DNA of 64,000 nucleotides, taken from contig VXVC01000004.1 in assembly GCA_009836625.1 (NCBI GenBank), positions 575,037-639,036 of the forward strand, in the 5' to 3' direction. This document shows positions 46,508-54,748 of this stretch, piece by piece. The stretch is from Holophagales bacterium (lineage in GTDB: Bacteria > Acidobacteriota > Thermoanaerobaculia > Multivoradales > Multivoraceae). The position numbers and the translations under genes are program-made. Position 1 is the stretch's first letter. Each line of letters starts with the position of its first letter. The notes under the pieces were generated by a model. That model did not search any database. It had not been told where the DNA came from and saw nothing but the letters and a program-made list of their open reading frames with translations.

Positions 46508-47407
46508 CTACAGGCTCTCGTGAATCGAAGTGATGAAGACCGACTCGTTGATGAAGCCGGAGCCCCAGCCGCTCCACTCCTCGGGCAGTCCGCCGGCCTG
46601 AATCTCCTCGACCGACTTGCCGGCGTCCTTGCCCGCCTTCACGGTCGCCACGCACTCGGTGAGCATCCGGTGGTACGTCTTCAGATCGTCCACCGACGAC
46701 AGCGGGCCGTGGCCGGGAATCACCTTCGCGTCGGCCGGCAGGTGGTCGAGCGCCCAGCCGATGCTGTCCCGCAACCCGACCGCGTTGCCGCCGTTGCCGA
46801 CGTCGATGAAGGGGAAGCGTCCGGCGAAGAACTGGTCTCCCAGGTGAACGACGTTCGAGTCCGTGAAGTAGATGTAGCTGTCGCCGTCCGTGTGGCCGCC
46901 GGTCAGGTGACCGATCATGATCTCCTCGCCGTTGAAGTGGATCGACACTCCGTCGTCGTAGGTCACTACGGGGAGAGCCTCCTTCGGCGCCGGGTCGGCT
47001 GGCCGGCCGCGCACGCCGGCGCCTTCCGCCAGGCGCTTGCGCACGTTCGTATGCGCCACGATCAACGCCTCCTTGCCGAAGATCACGTTGCCGCCCGTGT
47101 GGTCGAAGTGGAAGTGGGTGTTGACGACGAACTCGAGGTCGCCGGGCGAGATCCCCGCGAGCGCCGCCCGGATCTTGTCGGCCAGGGGCGCGAACTGATC
47201 GTCGACGATCAGGATGCCGTCCTCGCCGGCCGAGACGCCGATGTTGCCGCCGGCGCCGGTCAGCATGTGGACGGCGCCGGAAACGTGTTCGGCGGTCACT
47301 TCGACGGCCGAAAAGTCCTGCTGGGCCGCGGCGGGCGCGGCGAGGAGCATCGCGGCCATCCCGGCGGCGAAGACGAGCGAACGGATGCGAGGCGTAGCAA
47401 GGGCCAT
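46508..47407 (-). CDS. Exported metallo-beta-lactamase-fold hydrolase
   Basis: 299 aa. Signal peptide ends near APAAAQQ. Zinc ligands: THFHFDHTGGN (about 96-106, HxHxDH), HTDGDSYIYF, the aspartate in HLGDQFF and the terminal PGHGP. The domain resembles the SoxH/quinoprotein-relay and B3-like subgroup of secreted MBL proteins; it need not be a beta-lactamase. AAGGAGG lies upstream of the ATG. It is followed by the PQQ-propeller gene in what is probably one operon with the DUF4159 gene upstream (16-base gap). Confidence 0.9.
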   Translation of the reverse strand: MALATPRIRSLVFAAGMAAMLLAAPAAAQQDFSAVEVTAEHVSGAVHMLTGAGGNIGVSAGEDGILIVDDQFAPLADKIRAALAGISPGDLEFVVNTHFHFDHTGGNVIFGKEALIVAHTNVRKRLAEGAGVRGRPADPAPKEALPVVTYDDGVSIHFNGEEIMIGHLTGGHTDGDSYIYFTDSNVVHLGDQFFAGRFPFIDVGNGGNAVGLRDSIGWALDHLPADAKVIPGHGPLSSVDDLKTYHRMLTECVATVKAGKDAGKSVEEIQAGGLPEEWSGWGSGFINESVFITSIHESL

Positions 47408-47423
47408 GTCCTTGTCCTCCTTG

Positions 47424-48266
47424 TCAGTGCGAGAGAGCGTACAGAACCAGGTTCACGCCGAACGGATAGGACTTCGTCAGCGAGAAACGCTCGAAGAACT
47501 CCCGCGACTCGCCTTCCCGCTCCCAGCCGTCGGCGATGTCCGTGTTGTGGGTCATCGCGACCATGAGCCGGCCGTTCTCGTCGAAGATGCCGCGGAAGTG
47601 CGGCTCGGCGGAGCGGTGTCCCCGTTCCGACGTGTCCGCCCGGCCGGTCATGTTCCAGTACTGGATCGACGGGATCTGCGGCACTTCCTCGACGGTGAAG
47701 AAGGTCCTGAAGATGGGGTGGTCCAGCGGAATGTCCACGATCGGGTACTCACCCGGCGGCAGCACCCGCCCGATCTGAGCCGCCCAGCGGTCCCAGGCCT
47801 GCGGGCCCCAGAAATCGTCGACGTAGAGGAAGCCTCCGGCCAGCAGGTACTTCCGCAGGTTCTCCGCCTCGACATCATCGATGCCGATCGTGCCGACGTC
47901 CGACATGAACAGGAACGGAAACTCGAACAGACGCGGATCGTCCAGCGTCAGAACCAGATGCTCCGGGTCGCCGTAGGCGGTGCGCTGGATCTCGACCGTC
48001 GTCAACTGGGCCAGGCGGGTCATGAAGTTGTACTCGGAGTCGGGATAGTCCGTGAACCAGCCTTGCCCCAGCCACTCGTCCACGACCTGGCGGTACTGGC
48101 CACGGCAGAACACGAAGCCCTCGAGGTACTGGCGTCCTTCCTCCGGGTAGCGCGCGGGCACCGGGCGCCACCACTGGGCGGGCAACAGGGAGGCGAGGAG
48201 CAGGGCGAACGCGGCCACGCCCGTCGGCGCCAGCCATCTTCTTCGCGTCCCTGCCTCGGACTTCAT
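47424..48266 (-). CDS. DUF4159 family exported protein (copy 3)
   Basis: 280 aa. An N-terminal hydrophobic segment (VAAFALLLASLLPAQWW) is followed by a complete DUF4159 domain: WFTDYPDSEYNFMTRLAQLTTVEI, RLFEFPFLFMSDVGTIG, YLLAGGFLYVDDFWGPQ, PLDHPIFRTFFTVEEVPQIPSI, RLMVAMTHNTDIADGWE. The ATG at 48266 lies 7 bases after a TACGAT box; an upstream start at 48287 would lie upstream of that box. Unlike the other two copies, it sits with an MBL hydrolase and a PQQ-propeller protein instead of a MoxR/VWA set. Confidence 0.87.
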   Translation of the reverse strand: MKSEAGTRRRWLAPTGVAAFALLLASLLPAQWWRPVPARYPEEGRQYLEGFVFCRGQYRQVVDEWLGQGWFTDYPDSEYNFMTRLAQLTTVEIQRTAYGDPEHLVLTLDDPRLFEFPFLFMSDVGTIGIDDVEAENLRKYLLAGGFLYVDDFWGPQAWDRWAAQIGRVLPPGEYPIVDIPLDHPIFRTFFTVEEVPQIPSIQYWNMTGRADTSERGHRSAEPHFRGIFDENGRLMVAMTHNTDIADGWEREGESREFFERFSLTKSYPFGVNLVLYALSH

Positions 48267-48273
48267 CGCGACG

Positions 48274-48279
48274 ATCGTA
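48274..48279 (-). promoter_or_regulatory. Candidate -10 box for DUF4159 copy 3 (leaderless-type)
   Basis: TACGAT read leftward, 7 bases before the ATG at 48266. Confidence 0.5.
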
Positions 48280-48295
48280 CCCCGCAAACGGACAG

Positions 48296-48301
48296 TACAA
48301 T
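48296..48301 (+). promoter_or_regulatory. Candidate -10 box for TIM-barrel gene
   Basis: TACAAT, about 50 bases before the GTG at 48352. This gene has a conventional leader with GGGAGG 7 bases before the start, in contrast with the divergent DUF4159 gene. Confidence 0.45.
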
Positions 48302-48351
48302 CGAAACTCCCTCTTCACTCCAGGCAACGACGTCCACCGGGAGGACTATCC

Positions 48352-49218
48352 GTGAACCCAGAGTCCCTGTCCCGCCGCACCCTGATCGCCGGCGCCGCCT
48401 CGGTCGCCGCGGCCGCCGCCGTTCCCACCGCTGTTCCCGCCCAACAGGAGCGGGTCATCAGGAACGGGAGGATCCGCCAGTCGGTGTGCCAGTGGTGCTA
48501 CGGCCGCATGCCGCTCGAAGAACTCGCCGCTGCTGCCAGCGCGATGGGCCTCGAGTCGATCGAGATCCTGGGCCCCGAGGCCTTCCCGACCCTGCGGGAA
48601 CACGGTCTCTCCTGCGCCATGACGAACAGCCACGGCATCACCAGGGGAATCAACGATCCCGCCAACCACGAGGCCTGCCTGGAGGCGATCACGGCCGCCA
48701 TCGACGCCACCGCCGAGGCCGGCTTCCCCAACGTGATCACCTTCTCGGGCAACCGCGACGGCATGCCCGACAGCGAAGGCCTCGAGAACTGCGTCACGGC
48801 CCTGAAGCAGGTCGTCGGCCACGCCGAGCAGAAGGGCGTCACGATCTGCATGGAGCTGCTCAACTCCAAGGTCAACCACGCCGACTACATGGCCGACAAC
48901 ATGCCCTGGCTGGTCGAACTCGTGGACCGCGTCGGCTCCGACCGCTTCAAGATCCTCTACGACATCTACCACGCGCAGGTCATGGAAGGCGACGTCATCC
49001 GCACCATCCGCGACTACCACGAGCACATCGGCCACTACCACACGGCCGGCAATCCGGGCCGCAACGAACTGGACGAGGACCAGGAGCTGTACTACCCGGC
49101 GATCATGCGCGCGATCCTAGAGACCGGCTACACGGGCATCGTGGGCCAGGAATTTATCCCCAAGAGCGAGGACAAGCTGGCCGCACTGGCTCACGGCGTT
49201 CGGGTCTGCGACGTCTGA
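48352..49218 (+). CDS. Tat-exported TIM-barrel protein, hydroxypyruvate isomerase-like
   Basis: 288 aa. The twin-arginine signal LSRRTLIAGAAS (Arg8-Arg9) ends near AVPAQ. The AP-endonuclease-2-type TIM barrel follows: QSVCQWCYGRMPLEELA, CMELLNSK (metal-binding glutamate), ILYDIYHAQVMEGD, HIGHYHTAGNPGRNELD, GYTGIVGQEFIP. The pattern matches hydroxypyruvate isomerases (Hyi), though export by Tat suggests a sugar or sugar-acid substrate outside the cytoplasm. GTG start with a good ribosome-binding site. The last 28 bases overlap the convergent MFS gene. Confidence 0.88.
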   Translation: MNPESLSRRTLIAGAASVAAAAAVPTAVPAQQERVIRNGRIRQSVCQWCYGRMPLEELAAAASAMGLESIEILGPEAFPTLREHGLSCAMTNSHGITRGINDPANHEACLEAITAAIDATAEAGFPNVITFSGNRDGMPDSEGLENCVTALKQVVGHAEQKGVTICMELLNSKVNHADYMADNMPWLVELVDRVGSDRFKILYDIYHAQVMEGDVIRTIRDYHEHIGHYHTAGNPGRNELDEDQELYYPAIMRAILETGYTGIVGQEFIPKSEDKLAALAHGVRVCDV

Positions 49219-50477
49219 TCCCGGAACAGCGCGCCAAACCCCAACATCGTGACCAGCGCCAGCGCCGACAGCGAGTACCACAGCGCCGAGTAGTCCAGCA
49301 CGCCTGCGTCGTTCGTGAACGCCTCGGACAACACCTGGAGCACCGGCGCCGCCAGGACCGGACCGAGACCGAGAATCACGATCCCGAACACCGTCTGGGC
49401 CGAGTGGCGGACATCCGGCTCGGCGATCCGGTCGACGTAGATGAAGGCGGCGGCGAAGAAGCACGCGTAGCAGAGGCCGTGGAGCGCCTGGCTGGCAACG
49501 ATCACTTCAACTGGCAGGAAGTCGCTGCCGAAGATCGCGTAGCGGGCGCAGTAGGCGAAGGCCCCGATGACGATCACGCCGCGGAACCCGAGCCGCGCCA
49601 GCAGCCAGCCGGTGGCCACCATGACCGCGATCTCCGCGAACTGGCCGATGCTCATAGCCGGTCCGATCCGGCTGTCCGGGAGCCCCAGCACCTCGCTCAT
49701 GAACGGCGCCGTCTGCATGAAGTAGATCTGGTGGATTACCGCGATCGGCAGGCTCGCCGCGACGAGCACCGCGAACGATCGCTGACGGAATAGCCCGAAG
49801 GCCTTGGCGAAGGCGAGCTTCTCCTCCGCGTCCCGCCGCGGCGGCGTCGGCGGCAGCACGAGGCAGAACAGGGCGTAACCGAACGCCAGCACGCCGCTCC
49901 AGATCAGCGAGTCGACGAGCCGGGCGGTCGCATCGGCGGCCTCGACGCCGACATAGAAAGGCGGCAACCAGGAAAACCGGACGTCGGAGAGCAGCCAGAA
50001 CAGCGGAAACGCCCAGCTTGCCGCGATCCAGCCAATCGTGCCCCAGACCCGAACCTTCGGGAACTGGCTGTCGGGATCGTCGAGATGCGCGAAGGCAAGG
50101 GAGTTCGAGAGCGCCAGGGTCGGCGTGTAGAGCACCGAGTACGCCACGGAGAGCCAGAGCCACGCCGAGAACGTCGTCTGGTACGCGGTGACGATCTTGA
50201 TCGCGCCACCGGCCAGCAGCAGTACGGCCAGGACGCGCTGGGTCGGGAACGACCGGTCGGCGAGCTGGCCGGCGATGAACGGTGCGGTGACGGCGCCGAT
50301 CGAGCTCGCCAGGCCCAGAATCCAGCCGACCTGTCCGGGACTGAACCCCAGGCCTCCCTCGACCTGATCGGCCTGGAGGTAGCGGGCCAGAACGGGTAGC
50401 CAGACGCCCCAGACTCCGTACTGCAGGAGCATCATGACGGACAGCCGGAGGTATGTCTGGCGTTTCACCCGGGGCAT
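49191..50477 (-). CDS. MFS transporter, nucleoside:H+ symporter-like
   Basis: 428 aa with about 12 membrane helices. The N-terminus RLSVMMLLQYGVWGVWLPVL and the motif VRVWGTIGWIAASW after the fifth helix are features of the NHS family (NupG/XapB). It would import nucleosides or a related sugar using the proton gradient. It is next to a hydroxypyruvate-isomerase-like protein, so a sugar-type ligand is also possible (inference). ATG 50477, with GGAAGG shortly upstream. Divergent from the CoA-transferase gene. Confidence 0.85.
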   Translation of the reverse strand: MPRVKRQTYLRLSVMMLLQYGVWGVWLPVLARYLQADQVEGGLGFSPGQVGWILGLASSIGAVTAPFIAGQLADRSFPTQRVLAVLLLAGGAIKIVTAYQTTFSAWLWLSVAYSVLYTPTLALSNSLAFAHLDDPDSQFPKVRVWGTIGWIAASWAFPLFWLLSDVRFSWLPPFYVGVEAADATARLVDSLIWSGVLAFGYALFCLVLPPTPPRRDAEEKLAFAKAFGLFRQRSFAVLVAASLPIAVIHQIYFMQTAPFMSEVLGLPDSRIGPAMSIGQFAEIAVMVATGWLLARLGFRGVIVIGAFAYCARYAIFGSDFLPVEVIVASQALHGLCYACFFAAAFIYVDRIAEPDVRHSAQTVFGIVILGLGPVLAAPVLQVLSEAFTNDAGVLDYSALWYSLSALALVTMLGFGALFRDQTSQTRTP

Positions 50478-50518
50478 CCTACGCCTTCCGATCTACACTC
50501 CCGCCTCCATCCACGTCC

Positions 50519-52999
50519 ATGCAGAACGAGAACACCAGTGCCGGAGCCCTGGCCGGGATCCATGTCGTCGACCTCGCCGGCACGGTCGCCACCGCCTACT
50601 GCGGCAAGCTCTTCCGCGATCTCGGCGCGTCGGTGACGAATCTCGAGCCCCCGGACGAAGGCCATCCGATCCGCCGACTGCGGCCCTTCCATCCCCAGGC
50701 GTCGGGGCCCGAGGCCAGCGCGCTCGCGACCTGGCTCTCGCTCGGCAAGCGAAGCGTCGCCGCCGGACCGGAGGACCCAGTGGCCCGCGGCCTGCTCCAC
50801 GGCGCCGATCTCATCCTCGACGCCGACCCCGCCCACGAAAGGCGATTGTTCGAGGGCCAGATCCGGCTCTCCATCTCCTGGTTCGGCGCCTCGGGTCCCT
50901 ATGCCCGCCGCGCCGCCACGGACCCCGTCATCAGCACCCATACCGCCGCGGCCAGGGCGATCGGACCAGCCGACGGACCGCCCATCCTGGCCACGGGGCA
51001 CACACCGCAGGTGGTCGCCGGCACGCTGGCCTACGTAGGCGCCGTCGGCCACCTGCTGGCACGGGAGACGGGGCAGCTCGCCCGCCCGTTTCACCTGGAC
51101 GTCTCGATCTTCGAGGCGGCGATGTGCATCACCGAGCCCGGTCCTTCGGGAACCCTCGCGACGGGCGAGATCCGTCCCCGGATCGGCATCAACCGCTTCT
51201 GGCCCACCTATCCGGTCGGCATCTATCCCTGCCGCGACGGATGGCTCGGCGTGAGCACGGTGACGCCCTCCCAGTGGCGGAGCCTGTGTGCGCTCCTGGG
51301 GCTGGACGAACTCGCGACAGAGCCCCGCTACCAGGTATCGATCAATCGTCTCGAAGACGCCGACCGGATCGACGCCGCGTTCGGACCGCGCCTCCTCGAA
51401 CGCACCGCCCGCGAGTGGGTCGAGGCCGGTCAGGCCGCACGCGTCCCCCTGGCGCTCGCGCCGACACCGGCGGAGCTGTTCGACCTCGAGCAGTTCCGCG
51501 ATCGCGGCGCCTGGGTCAAAGCCGAACACCCCGACCAGGGCAGCTTCGTCGCGCCCGGCGCTCCGTACCGCCTGCACCGCACGCCCGCCACGCCAGGGGG
51601 CTCTGCGCCGCGCCTGGGCGAACACAACGGCGCGGCGGCAGCCGGGGACCACGGGCCTGCCGCGCAGACGCCGCTCGACGCCGGGCAGCCGGCGGACCGG
51701 ATGCCGGCCAGAGGGCCGGCGCACCGACAGGCAGCGCACCGACAACAGACCCCCCGGCGAACGGATCTCCTCCAGGACATCCGCATCGTCGATCTGACGA
51801 TGGGCTGGGCCGGCCCACTCGCCACCCGCCAGCTCGCCGATATGGGCGCCGAGGTGATCAAGGTGGAGTCCTGCCAGTACTTCGACTGGTGGCGAGGCTG
51901 GGAGTCGACGCCGGAGTCGATCACCCAGAAGCTCTACGAGCAGTCGACCGCCTTCAACACCACCGGCCGCAACAAGCTGGGGATCACTCTCGACCTGACC
52001 AGCCGGCGCGGCGTCGATCTCCTGCTGCGCCTCGTCGCGAAGGCCGACGCCGTGATCGAGAACTACACCGCCAGCGTCCTGCCCAGGCTTGGCCTCGACT
52101 ACGACCGGCTCCGCCAGGTGAACCCCGAGCTGGTCATGGTCTCGATGCCGCCCTTCGGCGCGAGCGGTCCCTGGATGAACCATCGCGCCTACGGCTCGAC
52201 CGTCGAGCAGGCGTCCGGACTCCCCCACCTGAACGGCCACGACGGAGACCCGCCGACCATGCAGCACGTCGCCCTCGGCGACCCGATCGCCGGCATCAAC
52301 GGCGCCGCGGCGCTCCTCACCGCTCTCCGGCACCGCCGCCGAACCGGCGAGGGCCAGTACGTCGACCTCTCTCACGTCCAGTCCATGTTCCCGCTCGCCG
52401 CCCACGGCCTGATCGAGCAGGCGGTCCGCGGCGCCCCGCCGGAGCGTGCAGGCGGCCGCCACCCCCAGTTCGCGCCGTGGGGCGTCTATCCGTGCATCGG
52501 CGCGGAACCCTGGATCACGGTCACGGTCGAGACCGAGGACCAGTGGCGGGCGCTCTGCGACGTTCTGGGCATGGACGCGGAAGACCACGGCTTCGCCGAC
52601 GGTCCGGGCCGAAAGCGGCGCGAGGACGAACTCGACCGGGCGCTGGCGGCCCGCACCACGCTTCACGACGGTCTGGCCCTGGAACGGCGCCTGGCCGCAG
52701 CGGGCGTGCCGGCGGCCGTGCTGCGCAACACGCTCGACGTGCTTTACGACCCGCATCTCGAGGCCCGCGGCTACTGGCAGTGGCGCGAGCGCGCCTACGT
52801 CGGCGACCAGCCCAACCCGTCGGCGCCCTTTCGCCCGGCCAGCGAAGATGGCCCGAGCCGCCCCTACGCCGTCGAGTGGCCGGCGCCCACGCTTGGGCAG
52901 CACAACCGCGAGGTGCTGACGCGCCTGCTCGGCCTGAGCGAGGATGAACTGAAGGTACTGGAGCGGGACAAGGTCATCGGGACCGAGCCGGTCGTATGA
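50519..52999 (+). CDS. Double CoA-transferase (CaiB/BaiF class III, two fused domains)
   Basis: 826 aa, about twice the length of a single family III CoA-transferase. The first domain (about 10-370) begins LAGIHVVDLAGTVATAYCGKLFRDLGASV with its catalytic aspartate in LDVSIFEAA (about 194). A proline/alanine/glutamine-rich linker follows (about 370-415). The second domain begins DIRIVDLTMGWAGPLATRQLADMGAEVIKVE with its aspartate in YVDLSHVQ (about 617). Both look active. A possible -10 box TACACT lies at 50494-50499. The acyl substrate is unknown. Confidence 0.92.
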   Translation: MQNENTSAGALAGIHVVDLAGTVATAYCGKLFRDLGASVTNLEPPDEGHPIRRLRPFHPQASGPEASALATWLSLGKRSVAAGPEDPVARGLLHGADLILDADPAHERRLFEGQIRLSISWFGASGPYARRAATDPVISTHTAAARAIGPADGPPILATGHTPQVVAGTLAYVGAVGHLLARETGQLARPFHLDVSIFEAAMCITEPGPSGTLATGEIRPRIGINRFWPTYPVGIYPCRDGWLGVSTVTPSQWRSLCALLGLDELATEPRYQVSINRLEDADRIDAAFGPRLLERTAREWVEAGQAARVPLALAPTPAELFDLEQFRDRGAWVKAEHPDQGSFVAPGAPYRLHRTPATPGGSAPRLGEHNGAAAAGDHGPAAQTPLDAGQPADRMPARGPAHRQAAHRQQTPRRTDLLQDIRIVDLTMGWAGPLATRQLADMGAEVIKVESCQYFDWWRGWESTPESITQKLYEQSTAFNTTGRNKLGITLDLTSRRGVDLLLRLVAKADAVIENYTASVLPRLGLDYDRLRQVNPELVMVSMPPFGASGPWMNHRAYGSTVEQASGLPHLNGHDGDPPTMQHVALGDPIAGINGAAALLTALRHRRRTGEGQYVDLSHVQSMFPLAAHGLIEQAVRGAPPERAGGRHPQFAPWGVYPCIGAEPWITVTVETEDQWRALCDVLGMDAEDHGFADGPGRKRREDELDRALAARTTLHDGLALERRLAAAGVPAAVLRNTLDVLYDPHLEARGYWQWRERAYVGDQPNPSAPFRPASEDGPSRPYAVEWPAPTLGQHNREVLTRLLGLSEDELKVLERDKVIGTEPVV

Positions 53000-53011
53000 T
53001 CCCGACCATCC

Positions 53012-54748
53012 ATGTTGGCCACTCTGGCGCTAGCCGCCATCCTCGCCACGGCGCCTGGAAGCCCTGAGGACGCCTCGCCGGCATTCGTGGAAGTCGGTGC
53101 CGACGTAGGGATCGACTTCGTCCACTACAACGGGATGACCGGGCAGCTCTACACAGCGGAAGTCGTGGGCGCCGGGGTCGCCCTGTTCGACTACGACAAC
53201 GACGGCGATCTAGACGTCTACCTGGGCCAGGGCCGCTCCTTCGAGGGCGACGAGAACCGGCAGCCCGTCTTTCCGCCGCCGGCGGCCGAACCCACCGACC
53301 GTCTGTTCCGGAACGGTCTCGCTGAAACCGGAGAACTCCGCTTCACCGATGTCACCTCGGAGATCGGAGTCCACGCGCCGGGCTACAACATCGGGGTCGC
53401 GACCGGCGACTACGACCGCGACGGCTGGGTCGATCTCTACCTGACGAACCTGGGCCCGAACCGACTCCTCCGCAACCTCGGGGGCCGCGGCTTTGAAGAC
53501 GTCACGGAGACCGCCGGCGTCCACGACCGCAGGTTCAGCGTGCCGGCCGTCTTCTTCGACTACGACGCGGACGGCTGGCTCGACCTCTACGTCGGCAACT
53601 ACCACCGCTTCCACCGCGCCAACCGCAAGCGCTGCTACCTGACCAGCGGCCAGCCGGACTACTGCGGCCCGTTGAGCCAGCCGGCGGAGGCCGACCGGCT
53701 GCTCCGCAACCTCGGCGACGGAACCTTCGTCGACGCCACGGTCAGCTCCGGCCTGGGCGCCGACTCGGTGGAAGCCGGCACGGCCCTGGGCGCGATCGCC
53801 GACGACTTCAACGGCGACGGGCTCGTCGATCTCTATGTCGCCAACGACCAGATGGCGAACCACCTGTGGCTCAACCAGGGCGACGGCACGTTCCTCGAGG
53901 ACGCGGTCTTCGCCGGCGCCGCGTTCGACCGCGACGGACGCCCGCAGGCCAGCATGGGGGTCGCGGTCGCCGACTTCGACGGCAACGGCGCGCCTGACAT
54001 CTTCCTCTCCCACCTGGTCCGCGAGCACAACACGCTCTACCTGAACGACGGCGACGGACTCTTCGACGACCGCAGCCGCGAAGCCGGCCTGATCGACGCG
54101 AGCTGGCCGATGACCGGCTTCGGCGCCGCCAGCCTCGACGTCGACGGCGACGGAGCGCTGGACCTGTACGTCGTGAACGGGGCTGTCCGGCGGATCGAAG
54201 CCCAGGTCGACGCCGGCGACCCGCACCCGCTACGGATGGAGAACCAGCTCTTCCGGGGCCTCGGCGGCGGCCGCTTCGAAACGGTGCCGGCCGAACGCCG
54301 GGAGCAGCCGGTCCACGTCGAGGTCAGCCGCGGCCTGGCGGTCGGCGACCTGGACAACGACGGCGATCCGGACCTCGTCATCTCCAACAACGCCGGACCG
54401 GCCCGTGGGCTCCTGAACCAGCGCCGCCCGGGACGCGACTGGGTCGGCCTGAGGCTGGTCGAGGCTGCAGGCGACGACGGGCAGGGGATCGTGGACGTCT
54501 ACGGCGCCCGCGCCCGCCTCACCGACGGAGGCGGCTGGCAGAGAGTTCACACCGACGGCAGCTACGCCGCGGCCCGCGATCCGCGGCTGCTGTTTCCGCT
54601 ACCCGGCGACGGCGCGCCGGCCGGGGAAGGCGCGAAACGAGCGGTCGAGATCCGCTGGCCCGACGGAACCGCGCAGACAGTCACGCTTGAGACTGGCCGC
54701 TACCACGTCGTGCAGAGGGGCGCCGAGGACCGAGGAGCGCCGCCTTGA
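53012..54748 (+). CDS. CRTAC1-type exported protein: FG-GAP propeller + ASPIC/UnbV domain (copy 1)
   Basis: 578 aa with a short signal peptide (LATLALAAILATAPG). FG-GAP/VCBS blades with calcium-binding DxDxDGxxD loops follow: FDYDNDGDLDVYLGQG, DYDRDGWVDLYLTN, FDYDADGWLDLYVGNY, DFNGDGLVDLYVAND, DVDGDGALDLYVVNG, DLDNDGDPDLVISNN. The C-terminal ASPIC/UnbV domain ends RWPDGTAQTVTLETGRYHVV. The family has no established enzymatic role. It opens a repeating series with TPR genes; its stop overlaps the next gene's TTG. Confidence 0.9.
   Translation: MLATLALAAILATAPGSPEDASPAFVEVGADVGIDFVHYNGMTGQLYTAEVVGAGVALFDYDNDGDLDVYLGQGRSFEGDENRQPVFPPPAAEPTDRLFRNGLAETGELRFTDVTSEIGVHAPGYNIGVATGDYDRDGWVDLYLTNLGPNRLLRNLGGRGFEDVTETAGVHDRRFSVPAVFFDYDADGWLDLYVGNYHRFHRANRKRCYLTSGQPDYCGPLSQPAEADRLLRNLGDGTFVDATVSSGLGADSVEAGTALGAIADDFNGDGLVDLYVANDQMANHLWLNQGDGTFLEDAVFAGAAFDRDGRPQASMGVAVADFDGNGAPDIFLSHLVREHNTLYLNDGDGLFDDRSREAGLIDASWPMTGFGAASLDVDGDGALDLYVVNGAVRRIEAQVDAGDPHPLRMENQLFRGLGGGRFETVPAERREQPVHVEVSRGLAVGDLDNDGDPDLVISNNAGPARGLLNQRRPGRDWVGLRLVEAAGDDGQGIVDVYGARARLTDGGGWQRVHTDGSYAAARDPRLLFPLPGDGAPAGEGAKRAVEIRWPDGTAQTVTLETGRYHVVQRGAEDRGAPP

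Noticed and set aside
46508-47407. Antibiotic resistance beta-lactamase
   Set aside because: The HxHxDH fold is shared by many hydrolases; sequence and context do not single out a beta-lactamase.
50465-52903. 812-codon open frame antisense to the CoA-transferase gene
   Set aside because: The + strand encodes two canonical CoA-transferase domains; the antisense frame has no family features.
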